NCBI GenBank assembly: GCA_902619375.1
Contig: CACNEB010000003.1
Span: 39,527-103,526 of the forward strand
Direction of reading: 5' to 3'
Source: an uncultured Alphaproteobacteria bacterium
GTDB taxonomy: Bacteria > Pseudomonadota > Alphaproteobacteria > HIMB59
Length of the DNA: 64,000 nt
The translations under genes and the position numbers were made by a program. Below are positions 1 to 9,956 of this stretch, piece after piece. The notes under the pieces are model-generated. The model was not told where the DNA came from, did no database searches, and worked only from the letters and a program-made list of their open reading frames with translations. Numbering within the stretch: the first letter of the stretch is position 1; the number at the start of each line of letters is the position of its first letter.

Positions 1-1
1 T

Positions 2-877
2 CGATGTGTTCCCCTCAACCCTCTTGCTGTTTCTTCTATTGATATTGCTATGTGGGATGGATATGCCAAGTCAATCGACAAACCTCTTTGTGATGTTCTT
101 GGAAGAAAAAGAGATAGTATTGCTTCTTATGCTTCTACTCCCCTTTTTCATAGTATCGATGAATATATAAACTTTGTTAAAAATTTAGAGGCCCAACATT
201 TCCATACCGTCAAATTTCACACATGGTGTGATGTTGAATTTGATCTTCAAATGGTCTCTCAAGTCTGTCCGCTATTTCCCAATATCAAATTTATGATTGA
301 TTGTGAGCAGCGATATAATCGTGAGGATGCGCTCATTCTAGGTAAAAAATTAGATGAATTAAATTTTATTTGGTTTGAAGCACCCTTTAATGATTTTGAT
401 TGGGAAAGCTATCAATGGCTTCGATCACAAATTAAAACACCAGTTATTGGTGCGGGAAACTCCATACTCAACCCCTTCCAAATTGAGCAGTCTCTCAAAT
501 TAGATGTTTTTCATCATGTTCGAGTAGATACTACCTATGTAGGCGGTATTACAAAAGTCTTAGAAGTAATGAAAATAGCGAAGAATTTCAATAAAAATAC
601 TGAGCTTCAGTCTTGGTCCTACCCCTTAGGTCAAGCAGCGAATTTACATATTATGTTGAGCCATGATAATTGTGATTATTTTGAACAAGTTGTCCCTTTT
701 GAAGACCACGAGCATGGAGCAAAAACCTTTATTCGTACAGATCATAAGGGTGAAGTGACCGTGAACCCTGATCCTGGTCTAGGGATAGAAATAGACTGGG
801 ATGTGGTTCATCGAGATTGGTATTCACATCTAAAACTAGGTCCAAACGGGCTTGAATCAGAAATCCGATCAATCTAG
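2..877 (+). CDS. Mandelate racemase/muconate lactonizing (enolase superfamily) enzyme, 5' truncated by window edge
   Basis: Frame is open from base 2 (RCVPLNPLAVSSIDIAMWDGYAK...), upstream of the listed ATG at 50; MIDCEQ / WFEAPF / barrel pattern of the enolase superfamily. Confidence 0.85.
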   Translation, partial: RCVPLNPLAVSSIDIAMWDGYAKSIDKPLCDVLGRKRDSIASYASTPLFHSIDEYINFVKNLEAQHFHTVKFHTWCDVEFDLQMVSQVCPLFPNIKFMIDCEQRYNREDALILGKKLDELNFIWFEAPFNDFDWESYQWLRSQIKTPVIGAGNSILNPFQIEQSLKLDVFHHVRVDTTYVGGITKVLEVMKIAKNFNKNTELQSWSYPLGQAANLHIMLSHDNCDYFEQVVPFEDHEHGAKTFIRTDHKGEVTVNPDPGLGIEIDWDVVHRDWYSHLKLGPNGLESEIRSI

Positions 878-903
878 TTTCCCATCATCAAGTATAAAAG
901 GTC

Positions 904-1428
904 ATGAAGTGGCTGATTCAAATTATAAGCATCATCGCAATTATGACAGGAACAAGTATGGCACAAAACCTCTATAATTTTTCTATTAACGATATTGATG
1001 GAAATGTAATCAATTTTAATGAATTTCAAGGAAAACCTATTTTGCTAGTGAACACTGCAAGTCGATGTGGTTTCACAAAACAGTATGCTAATCTCTCTAA
1101 TCTGCATCGAGAGTACTTAGATAAAAATCTTATTATCATTAGCACTCCTTCCAATTCTTTTAAGCAAGAATTAAGTGAGGAGGAAGACGTCAAAGAATTT
1201 TGTCTCGTAAACTATCAAACAAAATTTATTTTAACCGAGATCATAGATGTTAAAGGAGATAATGCTCACCCTCTTTATCAATGGATAGCAAGTGACTATG
1301 GGAAAACCCCACAATGGAATTTTTATAAATATTTATTCGATGGTCAGGGTAATCTAGTTGAAAGCTGGTCGTCGATGACAAAACCTGATAGCAAAAAAAT
1401 TACATCAAAAATTGATCAATTAATTTAA
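904..1428 (+). CDS. Glutathione peroxidase family protein (Cys type) with N-terminal signal
   Basis: NTASRCGFTKQY active-site motif and PQWNFYKYLFDGQGN. Confidence 0.92.
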   Translation: MKWLIQIISIIAIMTGTSMAQNLYNFSINDIDGNVINFNEFQGKPILLVNTASRCGFTKQYANLSNLHREYLDKNLIIISTPSNSFKQELSEEEDVKEFCLVNYQTKFILTEIIDVKGDNAHPLYQWIASDYGKTPQWNFYKYLFDGQGNLVESWSSMTKPDSKKITSKIDQLI

Positions 1429-1445
1429 ATACAGGAGAAATTAAA

Positions 1446-2147
1446 ATGATTACTTTAAGAAAGAGTGAAGACAGAGGCCCAAGTAATTTTGGATGGCTAG
1501 ATAGCAAGCATACTTTTTCCTTTGGCCATTATTATGATCCTCAAAATATGGGATTTGGGAATCTCCGAGTTATTAATGATGACCGAGTAGATGGAGGAAG
1601 AGGCTTTGATGCTCATCCTCATAACAACATGGAAATTATTTCTTATGTTATTGAGGGCGCCTTAGAACATAAAGATAGCATGGGAACTGGCTCGGTTATC
1701 AAATCAGGAGATGTGCAACATATGAGTGCTGGAACTGGTGTTGTTCATAGTGAATTTAATCATTCTCCCACAGAGAAAGTGCATTTCTTACAGATTTGGA
1801 TTGTGCCCAAAGAACGTGATATTGAGCCTAAATATAATCAAAAATATTTCAGTGAAGAAGATAAGCTAAATAAATTAGCTAAAATTATATCCCCTAATGG
1901 ATCTGATAATTCGATTGAAATAAATCAAGATACAACCATATTTGCCTCGATTGTTGACAAAGACGGTGAAGTTAAATTTACACCTTCCAACGATAAAGAT
2001 TATTGGATTCATGTTGTTCAAGGAAATGTAAATTTTCAAGAATACAATTTAAAAGAAGGCGATGGCGTTGCTATCACTAAAGGGGAGTTATCAGAGATGA
2101 TTTTTCGATCTTCTAATAAAGGAGAGTTTTTATTATTTGAAATATAA
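1446..2147 (+). CDS. Pirin family protein (YhaK/quercetinase-like bicupin)
   Basis: FDAHPHNNMEIISYVIEGALEHKDSMG...GDVQHMSAGTGVVHSE cupin motifs. Confidence 0.93.
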   Translation: MITLRKSEDRGPSNFGWLDSKHTFSFGHYYDPQNMGFGNLRVINDDRVDGGRGFDAHPHNNMEIISYVIEGALEHKDSMGTGSVIKSGDVQHMSAGTGVVHSEFNHSPTEKVHFLQIWIVPKERDIEPKYNQKYFSEEDKLNKLAKIISPNGSDNSIEINQDTTIFASIVDKDGEVKFTPSNDKDYWIHVVQGNVNFQEYNLKEGDGVAITKGELSEMIFRSSNKGEFLLFEI

Positions 2148-2177
2148 AAAAAGGGGCACATAATGTGCCCCTTTTTT
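2146..2177. terminator. Bidirectional intrinsic terminator between convergent pirin and amtB genes
   Basis: AAAAAAAGGGGCACA-TAA-TGTGCCCCTTTTTT: perfect 8-bp GC-rich stem flanked by A and T tracts. Confidence 0.9.
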
Positions 2178-2196
2178 AGGAGTACTATAAATAAGA

Positions 2197-3477
2197 TTAT
2201 TTAAATTCTGGGTAAGCGACTGTTGTTAATTCAGCACTATCTAAACCAGATGCTTCGGTCTCTTCTGATACTCTTAAGCCTATAGTTCCTTTTAGAATAT
2301 AAAAGAATACGCCACTTAAAGGTACAACTAAGACAGCTGCAGCAACAATTCCTATTAATTGCACTAGGAAATCGCCGCTACCAAAAATACCTACGGCCAA
2401 TGTTCCCCAAATACCTGCAACTAAGTGTGCTGATATTGCACCGACAACATCATCGATTTTCATTTTGTCGAGCATTGGGATAGCGATAGTACAAAGAATA
2501 CCACCTATTGCACCAACAATCATAGATAAGAAGTGGTTGCTTAAATCTGGACCTGCAGTAATAGCAACAAGACCCGCAATAGCACCGTTCAATGCAATAG
2601 ATAGATCAATTTTTTTATACAATAGCTGTGATAAAATAATTGCAGCCACAACACCACCACATGCAGCAATATTTGTGTTTACAACAACAATTGACATTGC
2701 AGAAGCATCAGCGGCACTACCAAGTGCTAATTGAGATCCACCGTTAAATCCAAACCATCCAAACCAAAGGATGAAGGTACCAAGGCATGCTAAAGGCATG
2801 TTCGCACCAGCGATTGGAGATATCTTTCCATCTGCACCATATTTTCCAGCTCTAGGACCAAGAATTAAACAGCCAGTTAAAGCTGCCCATCCACCTACTG
2901 AGTGAACTATTGTAGATCCAGCAAAATCAGAAAAGCCCATTTCTGTGAGCCATCCACCGCCCCAAGTCCAAGAACCATAAATTGGGTAAATAATTCCTGT
3001 CATAAATGCCGCAAATATCATAAATGGCCATACTTTAATTCTTTCTGCACATGCACCAGATACGATTGAAATTGCTGTAGCACAGAACACCATTTGGAAG
3101 AACCAGTCTGATGCTAAAGAGTAGCCACCCTCTTCAGTTGCAGCTGTTAAATCATCAGCAGTATCGTAAAACATGCCACCTAATGAACCTATCCAACCTG
3201 AAACATCTACATACATTAAACTGTAACCGATAAGATAAAACATTATCCCTGCAATTGAGTATAATGCTATATTTTTTAATAAAATTGCTGATGTGTTTTT
3301 TTTACGAACAAATCCAGCTTCTAACATGGCAAAACCTAATGCCATGAACATCACTAAGACTCCACTAAAAACAAATAAAAATGTATTAAATACAAAAGCT
3401 GTTTCAGCAGATACTTCCGCACTTGCAACTCCAGAGAAGAGCAAAGTAGGGATTAAGAAAGTTAATATTTTTTTCAT
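2197..3477 (-). CDS. amtB: Ammonium transporter (Amt family)
   Basis: Multi-TM Amt sequence (AMLEAGFVRKKN, FGWFGFNGGS, GAISAHLVAGIWGT); downstream of PII gene. Confidence 0.95.
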   Translation of the reverse strand: MKKILTFLIPTLLFSGVASAEVSAETAFVFNTFLFVFSGVLVMFMALGFAMLEAGFVRKKNTSAILLKNIALYSIAGIMFYLIGYSLMYVDVSGWIGSLGGMFYDTADDLTAATEEGGYSLASDWFFQMVFCATAISIVSGACAERIKVWPFMIFAAFMTGIIYPIYGSWTWGGGWLTEMGFSDFAGSTIVHSVGGWAALTGCLILGPRAGKYGADGKISPIAGANMPLACLGTFILWFGWFGFNGGSQLALGSAADASAMSIVVVNTNIAACGGVVAAIILSQLLYKKIDLSIALNGAIAGLVAITAGPDLSNHFLSMIVGAIGGILCTIAIPMLDKMKIDDVVGAISAHLVAGIWGTLAVGIFGSGDFLVQLIGIVAAAVLVVPLSGVFFYILKGTIGLRVSEETEASGLDSAELTTVAYPEFK

Positions 3478-3486
3478 TGGATCTCC

Positions 3487-3828
3487 TTATTTAATCGCCT
3501 CAGCGCCTCGTTCTCCTGTACGTATTCGGACAACTTCTTGCACTTCAGTTACAAAAATTTTGCCATCTCCAATTTTTCCTGATTTTACTGCCTCAGAAAT
3601 CGTTGTTATGACTTTTTCGACGTCTGCAGAATCTACTAAAACCTCTGCTCGAGATTTAGGAAGAAAATGTACCTCATATTCTGCGCCTCGGTACAGTTCG
3701 GTATGACCCTTTTGGCGCCCATATCCTTTAGCCTCAACAATAGTTAAACCTTGGATGTCAACACCTGTAAGTGCTTGTCTCAAAGCTTCAACTTTATCGG
3801 GCTTGATAATTGCTGTTATTAGTTTCAT
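3487..3828 (-). CDS. glnK: Nitrogen regulatory protein P-II
   Basis: GRQKGHTELYRGAEYEVHFLPK (T-loop Tyr) and GKIGDGKIFV; paired with amtB. Confidence 0.95.
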   Translation of the reverse strand: MKLITAIIKPDKVEALRQALTGVDIQGLTIVEAKGYGRQKGHTELYRGAEYEVHFLPKSRAEVLVDSADVEKVITTISEAVKSGKIGDGKIFVTEVQEVVRIRTGERGAEAIK

Positions 3829-4038
3829 AAATACCTCTCTTATTTTTGAGTTGTGAAACTTATAAATACTGAATCAAAAAAAAAATAATGCTAAGAAGTT
3901 AATGAAACTATGCATCTAGTGAATATCCAAGATTGCCCAATAAAATCAGTCATATTGGCAAAAAAACATTAAATAATATTACTAAAATAATTAAAAAAGC
4001 TAGGCTATATATTAAATTAATTAGTTGGCGTTCATGAC

Positions 4039-4611
4039 TTAAAGAGGATTCTTCCAATCAACTTGATAAATTGCTTCATTTCTTCGAAGATTAGGCAATG
4101 TAAAAGGGCCATCATAAGTAGCTTTGATAGCAGGTCCGATAACTTTAATATTATCGGTATTTAACATACTTTTTAAAACATCTCGGTGTTTATAAAAATT
4201 TTTATCGGAAGCAAAACCAGAATATCTAATTACTGCAAAATAACCTGGCTCAATTGAAGAAATTTTCACTGAATTATCTGATGGTAAAGGTATTTCATTT
4301 GGTTTGTATTTACTTGGTAAATAAAATTGCATAACGTACTCGTTTTCAATTTGAGTAACATTCACAGGTGTGGTCATTGCAATTTTTTCACTTTGTTTAT
4401 TGTTCCCAGAAATATAATTAAAGAGCTTTCGAAATCCATTATTTTGATTAGTGTATTGGGTTTGAACTACTAGACGCTCCTCGTAAAATCTAATTTCATA
4501 CTTATCTGTCTGATGAACTACTTTATAAGGTGATTCACTATAGGCCATTAATTCTTGTACCACGAGTAACATGAATAGAAAGTATTTAATCATTAAAAAT
4601 TTGAATTTCAT
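4039..4611 (-). CDS. SOUL family heme-binding protein
   Basis: YEIRFYEERLVVQT...GNNKQSEKIAMTTPV...YVMQFYLPSKY; start at second Met (MKFKFLMIKYF signal) preferred. Confidence 0.85.
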   Translation of the reverse strand: MKFKFLMIKYFLFMLLVVQELMAYSESPYKVVHQTDKYEIRFYEERLVVQTQYTNQNNGFRKLFNYISGNNKQSEKIAMTTPVNVTQIENEYVMQFYLPSKYKPNEIPLPSDNSVKISSIEPGYFAVIRYSGFASDKNFYKHRDVLKSMLNTDNIKVIGPAIKATYDGPFTLPNLRRNEAIYQVDWKNPL

Positions 4612-5119
4612 TGTTAGAGACTCCCCATAATCTATCATCTATAGGTATCCATCCTTTGACAGAGGATGTATTGCCCTCAGGTATACTGATTTTTACCATT
4701 GTTTCTTTTACCTCTAACAAGTTTACAATTTTTGGTGCTTGTATTACTCCTTTTTGAATAGTCATCCAAGACTCAGGGTCATAAGATTTCAATGCATAAA
4801 GTTCAATATCCTCTAATATAAGCAAAGTTCTTTTTTTAGATAACTGATTGTGAGCAATCCAACCTTGTATTCCATTAAATAATTCAATGCGGTACCAATC
4901 CGTATAAGAACTCCAACTATTTCTAAACTCTTCAATAATCTTTACAGGCATATTTTCCTGTGTAAGGAGAAATTTCTCTGTTTGTTTACTCAAATCTTGA
5001 TTGTCGGGATAATGACGTAACCATGACTTATCATGAGCTAAGGATTTATAATATGGAATATGTTTATCAGAATATGAAGATAATGGGAGCATCAGAAACA
5101 AAAGCACCAGCCTGATCAT
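4586..5119 (-). CDS. SH3-like domain protein, secreted (bacterial SH3/DUF1058-like)
   Basis: Signal peptide MIRLVLLFLMLPLSSYS and repeated WYRIELFNGIQGWIAHNQL pattern; ORF can extend to 5146. Confidence 0.7.
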   Translation of the reverse strand: MIRLVLLFLMLPLSSYSDKHIPYYKSLAHDKSWLRHYPDNQDLSKQTEKFLLTQENMPVKIIEEFRNSWSSYTDWYRIELFNGIQGWIAHNQLSKKRTLLILEDIELYALKSYDPESWMTIQKGVIQAPKIVNLLEVKETMVKISIPEGNTSSVKGWIPIDDRLWGVSNNEIQIFND

Positions 5120-5124
5120 AAATT

Positions 5125-6783
5125 TTATCTTTGTGAATTTTGCCAATTTGGGTGGGTATAAGGTTGTAGATTTGATGGTGCTAAAAGAGGTTTTCCCAAG
5201 ATATGATCTGAGGCTTTCTCACCAGTCATTATTGACGGTGCATTAAGGTTACCATTACATATTTGAGGAAAAATTGATGAGTCTGCAAGGTATAGATTTG
5301 AAAAACCCTTTACTTTACAATCGTTTAGAACGACAGAAGAAGGGTCATCTTCTTTTCCAATCTTGCAGGTACCACATGGATGATAGGCACTTTCACAATT
5401 ATTTTTTATAAATTCGTCAAGGCCTTCATCTGAAACAACGTCATCGCCAGGTTGGATTTCATCTCCTTTAAAAGGAACTAGGGCCTCTTGGCTCAATATC
5501 TCTCTACTAAGTCTAAGTGATTTTCTAAAGTTTGGAAAATCATCTTCATGAGACATGTAATTGAATTTTATCGTTGGTGAGTCAAATGGGTTGCTAGATT
5601 TTAATTTTACAAAACCTCTAGATTTTGAACGCATTGGCCCTACATGCAATTGAAAACCATGACCCTCGCTAGGTGCCTTTCCGTCATATCTAATAGCGAC
5701 TGGAAGAAAATGAAATTGTATATCTGGATATGGTATGTTTTTATCAGAGCGAATGAAACCAAGAGTTTCAAATTGGTTTGTTGCACCTGGCCCACTTTTA
5801 AAAAACATCCATTGCATGCCGATAAGTAATTTGGAGAAAGGATTTAAATACTTATTAAGTGTTACTGGTTGTAGACATTTAACTTGAAAATAAACTTCTA
5901 AATGGTCTTGTAAGTTTTTACCAACACCTGGTAAGTTTTTAATAACTTTGATCCCCAAACTATTTAAATCATCGCCATCTCCAATGCCCGATCTTTGAAG
6001 AATTGTTGGACTATTGATAGCGCCAGCTGATAAAATAACACCAATATTTGCACTAAAGGTTTTTTTTTGGCCCCGATGGAATACTTCAACTCCCTTAGCT
6101 TTGTCTTCATGAAAAATTATTTTATCAACTAGAACCTTTGTTATAAGTTGTACATTTTTTTTTGCTAATGCAGGCTTTAAATAAGCTTTTGCTGTTGAAA
6201 AACGAGAGCCTTTCCAAACAGTCATATCAGCTGGTCCAAAACCCTCCTGTCGAAAGCCATTATAGTCATCAGTGTAAGTGTATCCCGCCTGCTCCGTCGC
6301 TTTTACAAATGCATTGTGTAATGGGTTATCTCTTTTGCCATGAGTAATGTTTAGTGGACCAGATTTTCCTCTAAACTCTGAATTGCCACCATGGCTTGCT
6401 TCCATTCTTTGAAAATATGGAAGGACATCGGGATAATCCCAACCTTTTGCACCACTTTCAGCCCACTCATTATAATCACCAGCGTTTCCTCTAACATAAA
6501 TCATTCCGTTAATTGACGAAGACCCTCCAATAACTTTACCTCTAGGGCAAACGAGAGACCTACCATTTAAAGTAGGCTCGGGCTCTGCTTTATAACCCCA
6601 ATCAAATTTATTCATATTCATTGGGTATGAGAGTGCTGCAGGCATTTGTATAAAAGGGCTGTTGTCATTTCCTCCAAATTCTAATACCAGAATTTTTAAT
6701 TGAGGGTTTTCCCCAAGTCTATATGCTATTGTAGATCCCGCTGATCCTGAGCCAATTACGATATAATCAGGTTTTTCAAACAT
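5125..6783 (-). CDS. GMC family FAD-dependent oxidoreductase (choline/alcohol dehydrogenase-like)
   Basis: VIGSGSAGSTIAYRL, CPRGKVIGGSSSINGMIYVRG, GNLNAPSIMTGEKASDHI. Confidence 0.93.
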   Translation of the reverse strand: MFEKPDYIVIGSGSAGSTIAYRLGENPQLKILVLEFGGNDNSPFIQMPAALSYPMNMNKFDWGYKAEPEPTLNGRSLVCPRGKVIGGSSSINGMIYVRGNAGDYNEWAESGAKGWDYPDVLPYFQRMEASHGGNSEFRGKSGPLNITHGKRDNPLHNAFVKATEQAGYTYTDDYNGFRQEGFGPADMTVWKGSRFSTAKAYLKPALAKKNVQLITKVLVDKIIFHEDKAKGVEVFHRGQKKTFSANIGVILSAGAINSPTILQRSGIGDGDDLNSLGIKVIKNLPGVGKNLQDHLEVYFQVKCLQPVTLNKYLNPFSKLLIGMQWMFFKSGPGATNQFETLGFIRSDKNIPYPDIQFHFLPVAIRYDGKAPSEGHGFQLHVGPMRSKSRGFVKLKSSNPFDSPTIKFNYMSHEDDFPNFRKSLRLSREILSQEALVPFKGDEIQPGDDVVSDEGLDEFIKNNCESAYHPCGTCKIGKEDDPSSVVLNDCKVKGFSNLYLADSSIFPQICNGNLNAPSIMTGEKASDHILGKPLLAPSNLQPYTHPNWQNSQR

Positions 6784-6791
6784 AGATTAGT

Positions 6792-8225
6792 TCAATTTCT
6801 TCCTCTACTACCATGTTTTAAATAAACATTTTTTGCAAGTATTTTATGTTCTTGTGATTTGCGAATATCAAAAATTTTTTTTCTAGCATACTGAGCAGTT
6901 TCTTTAACATTAATTATTTCTTTTTGAAACTCATTATCGAACAAATTTACGTTCAAACTTTTTTTTGGGGGATTATGAAAAAAAGCAGGTGGGAAATTTT
7001 TTACTTCAGGAATTTGTGACTTAATAAATTTACCGAGAGGATCTTGATCCATAGCTTGCTTATAAGGATTATACATTCTAATAGTATTGATACCAGTTGT
7101 ACCTGATTGCATTTGTATTTGACTGTAATGAATTCCAGGTTCAAAGTCTGTAAACAATGCTGCCAAGCGTGGAGCAAAGTATCTCCAATCAAGCCATAAG
7201 TTATATGAAGCAAATGAAGCTAACATTGCTCTCATTCTAAAATTGATCCATCCATGATTTCTTAAATAAATCATACATGCATCAATAAAATGAACTCCGG
7301 TCTTACCTTCAATCCAAGCCTCTAATTTCTCTTCATCTTTATCACGTATTTGATCATACACAGGAATAAAGCTTGCATGTTCAATTGATGGCTGATCCTC
7401 TAATTTTTGAATAAAATGTGATCTCCAATGTAACCTAGATAAAAATGAATTTATAGATTTAGCAAAATTTTTATTGGTATGCTTTATTAGATCTCTTTTT
7501 TTTATAGCCTCTTGAAAAACTGCGCGGTGTGAAATTGTACCGTATGTCAAATGAGTTGATAATCTTGAGCAGCTTTTTTCAGCAGTTATTGGGCTAGACA
7601 TCTCAAATTGATAATTTTCACCTCTTTTATTCAAGAAAGACTGTAGTAATTTATCTGCTTCGACAGATCCACCCTTTTGCCTATATGGACATGGTGTTGA
7701 GTCATAAAAAAATTTTGGTAATTCATGGTTTGTTAATTCTAAATTAACTGATTGTTTTATGACGGGCAAATTAGACTTTTTAATAATCTCGTTTCTAAAA
7801 TTTTTTGCCCATTGGTTTCTATCATGTTGTCCTCTTTTAACTCCTGGGTAAGAACACTCAATCCAATCAATTTTATTTTGAAAAAAAAATTTTTTTAATT
7901 TTTTATCTCTTTGGTAAGTCCATTGAATACCTGTTTCTTGTTCGCTAATTACGCTTGAAAAGCTATATTTATCTTTTAAAAACTTGAATATTTCAATCGC
8001 GTCACCAAAAAAGATATTTAAATATAAATTATTTTTTAATAATTGTCGTTTAAGCTCATTTACACTCTCTAATGTAAATTGCCATTGCCTTAAAGACATA
8101 TCTTTTTGCTTCCACAGCTCGGGTTCTATAATGTAAATTAATATAGATCTTTTATTTTCATCAATAAGAATTTCATTGTCTTTAAATCTTAAATTCTTCT
8201 TAAACCAGACGATCCTATTTGACAT
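6792..8225 (-). CDS. Deoxyribodipyrimidine photolyase/cryptochrome family protein
   Basis: RIVWFKKNLRFKDNEIL N-terminus; LHWRSHFIQKLE and NHGWINFRMRAMLASF, RMYNPYKQAMDQDPLGKF C-terminal FAD domain. Confidence 0.9.
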   Translation of the reverse strand: MSNRIVWFKKNLRFKDNEILIDENKRSILIYIIEPELWKQKDMSLRQWQFTLESVNELKRQLLKNNLYLNIFFGDAIEIFKFLKDKYSFSSVISEQETGIQWTYQRDKKLKKFFFQNKIDWIECSYPGVKRGQHDRNQWAKNFRNEIIKKSNLPVIKQSVNLELTNHELPKFFYDSTPCPYRQKGGSVEADKLLQSFLNKRGENYQFEMSSPITAEKSCSRLSTHLTYGTISHRAVFQEAIKKRDLIKHTNKNFAKSINSFLSRLHWRSHFIQKLEDQPSIEHASFIPVYDQIRDKDEEKLEAWIEGKTGVHFIDACMIYLRNHGWINFRMRAMLASFASYNLWLDWRYFAPRLAALFTDFEPGIHYSQIQMQSGTTGINTIRMYNPYKQAMDQDPLGKFIKSQIPEVKNFPPAFFHNPPKKSLNVNLFDNEFQKEIINVKETAQYARKKIFDIRKSQEHKILAKNVYLKHGSRGRN

Positions 8226-8231
8226 CTGTTA

Positions 8232-8993
8232 CTAGTCTTTAATTTTGAAGCCTTTTGAAAAAATATAAATAATTGCAGAAATATTTAGAATTAAAAAAGT
8301 AAATATCATAATCAAACTTGTTGTAATACTTACATCAGCCATTTCATAAAAACTCCACCGAAAACCACTTACTAAGTAAAGAACTGGATTTACCAAAGAA
8401 ACGTTCTGCCAAAACTCTGGTAACCAGTTGATTGAATATAGTGAGCCACCAAGAAATACAAGTGGAGATAAAATTAGTGTAGGAAATATTGATAGCTCCT
8501 CCCAATTTGATGACAACATCCCTATGAGAAAACCAAGTAAGCTAAAAGTTAAAGATGTTAAGACGAGCATTAAAATCATTGTAAAAGGATGCATAATATA
8601 TATTTCCACAAAAAATAACCCTGTTGCTAATATTAAGCTTCCTAAAATTATTGATTTTGTAGTTGCAGCACCAACAAAACCAATAACAATCTCTGTTGTT
8701 GATAGTGGGGCAGCATATATTTCATTTATAGTTCCAAGAAACTTTGGAAAAAAAATACCTGAGGAAGCGTTTGAAACACTTTGTGTCAGTAAAGCTAACA
8801 TTATCATACCAGGCACTATGAAAGAACCATAAGAGATATCTTCTATCACAGGGATGCGACTCCCTATTGCAGCACCGAAGACAACAAAATAAAGAGAGGA
8901 TGATATAACAGGAGAAAATATACTTTGAACAGTTGTTCTTCTCATTCGATCCATCTCATGCAAGTAAATTGCCATTATGCCTGTCCAGTTCAT
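8232..8993 (-). CDS. ABC-2 type transporter permease
   Basis: Six-TM ABC-2 membrane protein, overlaps ATPase gene by 4 nt. Confidence 0.9.
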   Translation of the reverse strand: MNWTGIMAIYLHEMDRMRRTTVQSIFSPVISSSLYFVVFGAAIGSRIPVIEDISYGSFIVPGMIMLALLTQSVSNASSGIFFPKFLGTINEIYAAPLSTTEIVIGFVGAATTKSIILGSLILATGLFFVEIYIMHPFTMILMLVLTSLTFSLLGFLIGMLSSNWEELSIFPTLILSPLVFLGGSLYSINWLPEFWQNVSLVNPVLYLVSGFRWSFYEMADVSITTSLIMIFTFLILNISAIIYIFSKGFKIKD

Positions 8994-9919
8994 ACACTCT
9001 CCTCCAAAAGTTTTTCAAATATCGTCTCTAGAGATGTCTGGGAGGAATTTAAATCTTTTAATTTTAGACCTGCCGACTTTATGTCTTGAAGAAGTGCTGT
9101 AATACCAGTCGAAGATCCGTGGGAGTCATATGAATATGTTAAAGAGTTATTACTATTCATTTTTAAGTTGTACGACTCTAAAGTAGATGGGATTTGACTA
9201 AAAGGCTCTTGAAATTCTATAGTTAAATTCTTTTGGCCCATTTTTCTCATTAAATCATTCTTATTATCAGTAATTATGATTTCGCCGTTATTGATTACAG
9301 ATACTCGATCAGAAATAGCCTCAGCTTCTTCAATATAATGAGTTGTAAGGATGATTGTCACACCATTTTCTTTGAGTTCTTTCACTGCTCTCCACATATC
9401 TCTTCGCAAATTAATATCAACACCTGCAGTAGGCTCGTCTAGAAAAAGTATTTTTGGTTCATGACTCAATGCTTTTGCAATTAATGCTCTTTTCTTCATA
9501 CCTCCAGAAAGCTCACGAAGCTTACTATCCTTTTTATCCCAAAGACTAAGATCTTTAAGAATTTTTTCTATGTACGCAGGATCTTTTTTCTTACCATATA
9601 GGCCTCTAGTGTAAGAGACATTTTGAAAAACTTTTTCAAAGGCTTCTAAATGGAGTTCTTGGGGCACAAGACCAATCATCGATCGAGTTTTTCGGTAATC
9701 TTTAACAACATCATATCCATCAACTGAAATGGTTCCTGATGTAGGCAAAACTATCCCACATATGGCATTAATGAGTGTTGTTTTTCCAGCACCATTTGGA
9801 CCAAGAAGTGCAAGAATTTCACCTCTTTGAATTTCTAAATTAACTCCTTTAAGAGCTTCTAAACCTCCTTGAAAAGTTTTTTTTAGATTATCAATTTTAA
9901 TTAAGATATCTGCTGACAT
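8990..9919 (-). CDS. ABC transporter ATP-binding protein (ABC-2 partner)
   Basis: GPNGAGKTTLIN, LSGGMKKRALIAKAL, ILFLDEPTAGVD. Confidence 0.95.
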   Translation of the reverse strand: MSADILIKIDNLKKTFQGGLEALKGVNLEIQRGEILALLGPNGAGKTTLINAICGIVLPTSGTISVDGYDVVKDYRKTRSMIGLVPQELHLEAFEKVFQNVSYTRGLYGKKKDPAYIEKILKDLSLWDKKDSKLRELSGGMKKRALIAKALSHEPKILFLDEPTAGVDINLRRDMWRAVKELKENGVTIILTTHYIEEAEAISDRVSVINNGEIIITDNKNDLMRKMGQKNLTIEFQEPFSQIPSTLESYNLKMNSNNSLTYSYDSHGSSTGITALLQDIKSAGLKLKDLNSSQTSLETIFEKLLEESV

Positions 9920-9956
9920 AATTAGATTGCGTACAGTATATTATAAGCAAATAACA

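Noticed and set aside
2465-3706. Plus-strand ORFs 2465..2734 and 3293..3706
   Set aside because: Antisense to well-supported amtB/glnK; low-quality composition with no recognisable domains.
3829-4038. Possible sigma-54 promoter upstream of glnK-amtB
   Set aside because: Could not find a convincing TGGCAC-N5-TTGC element on the minus strand.
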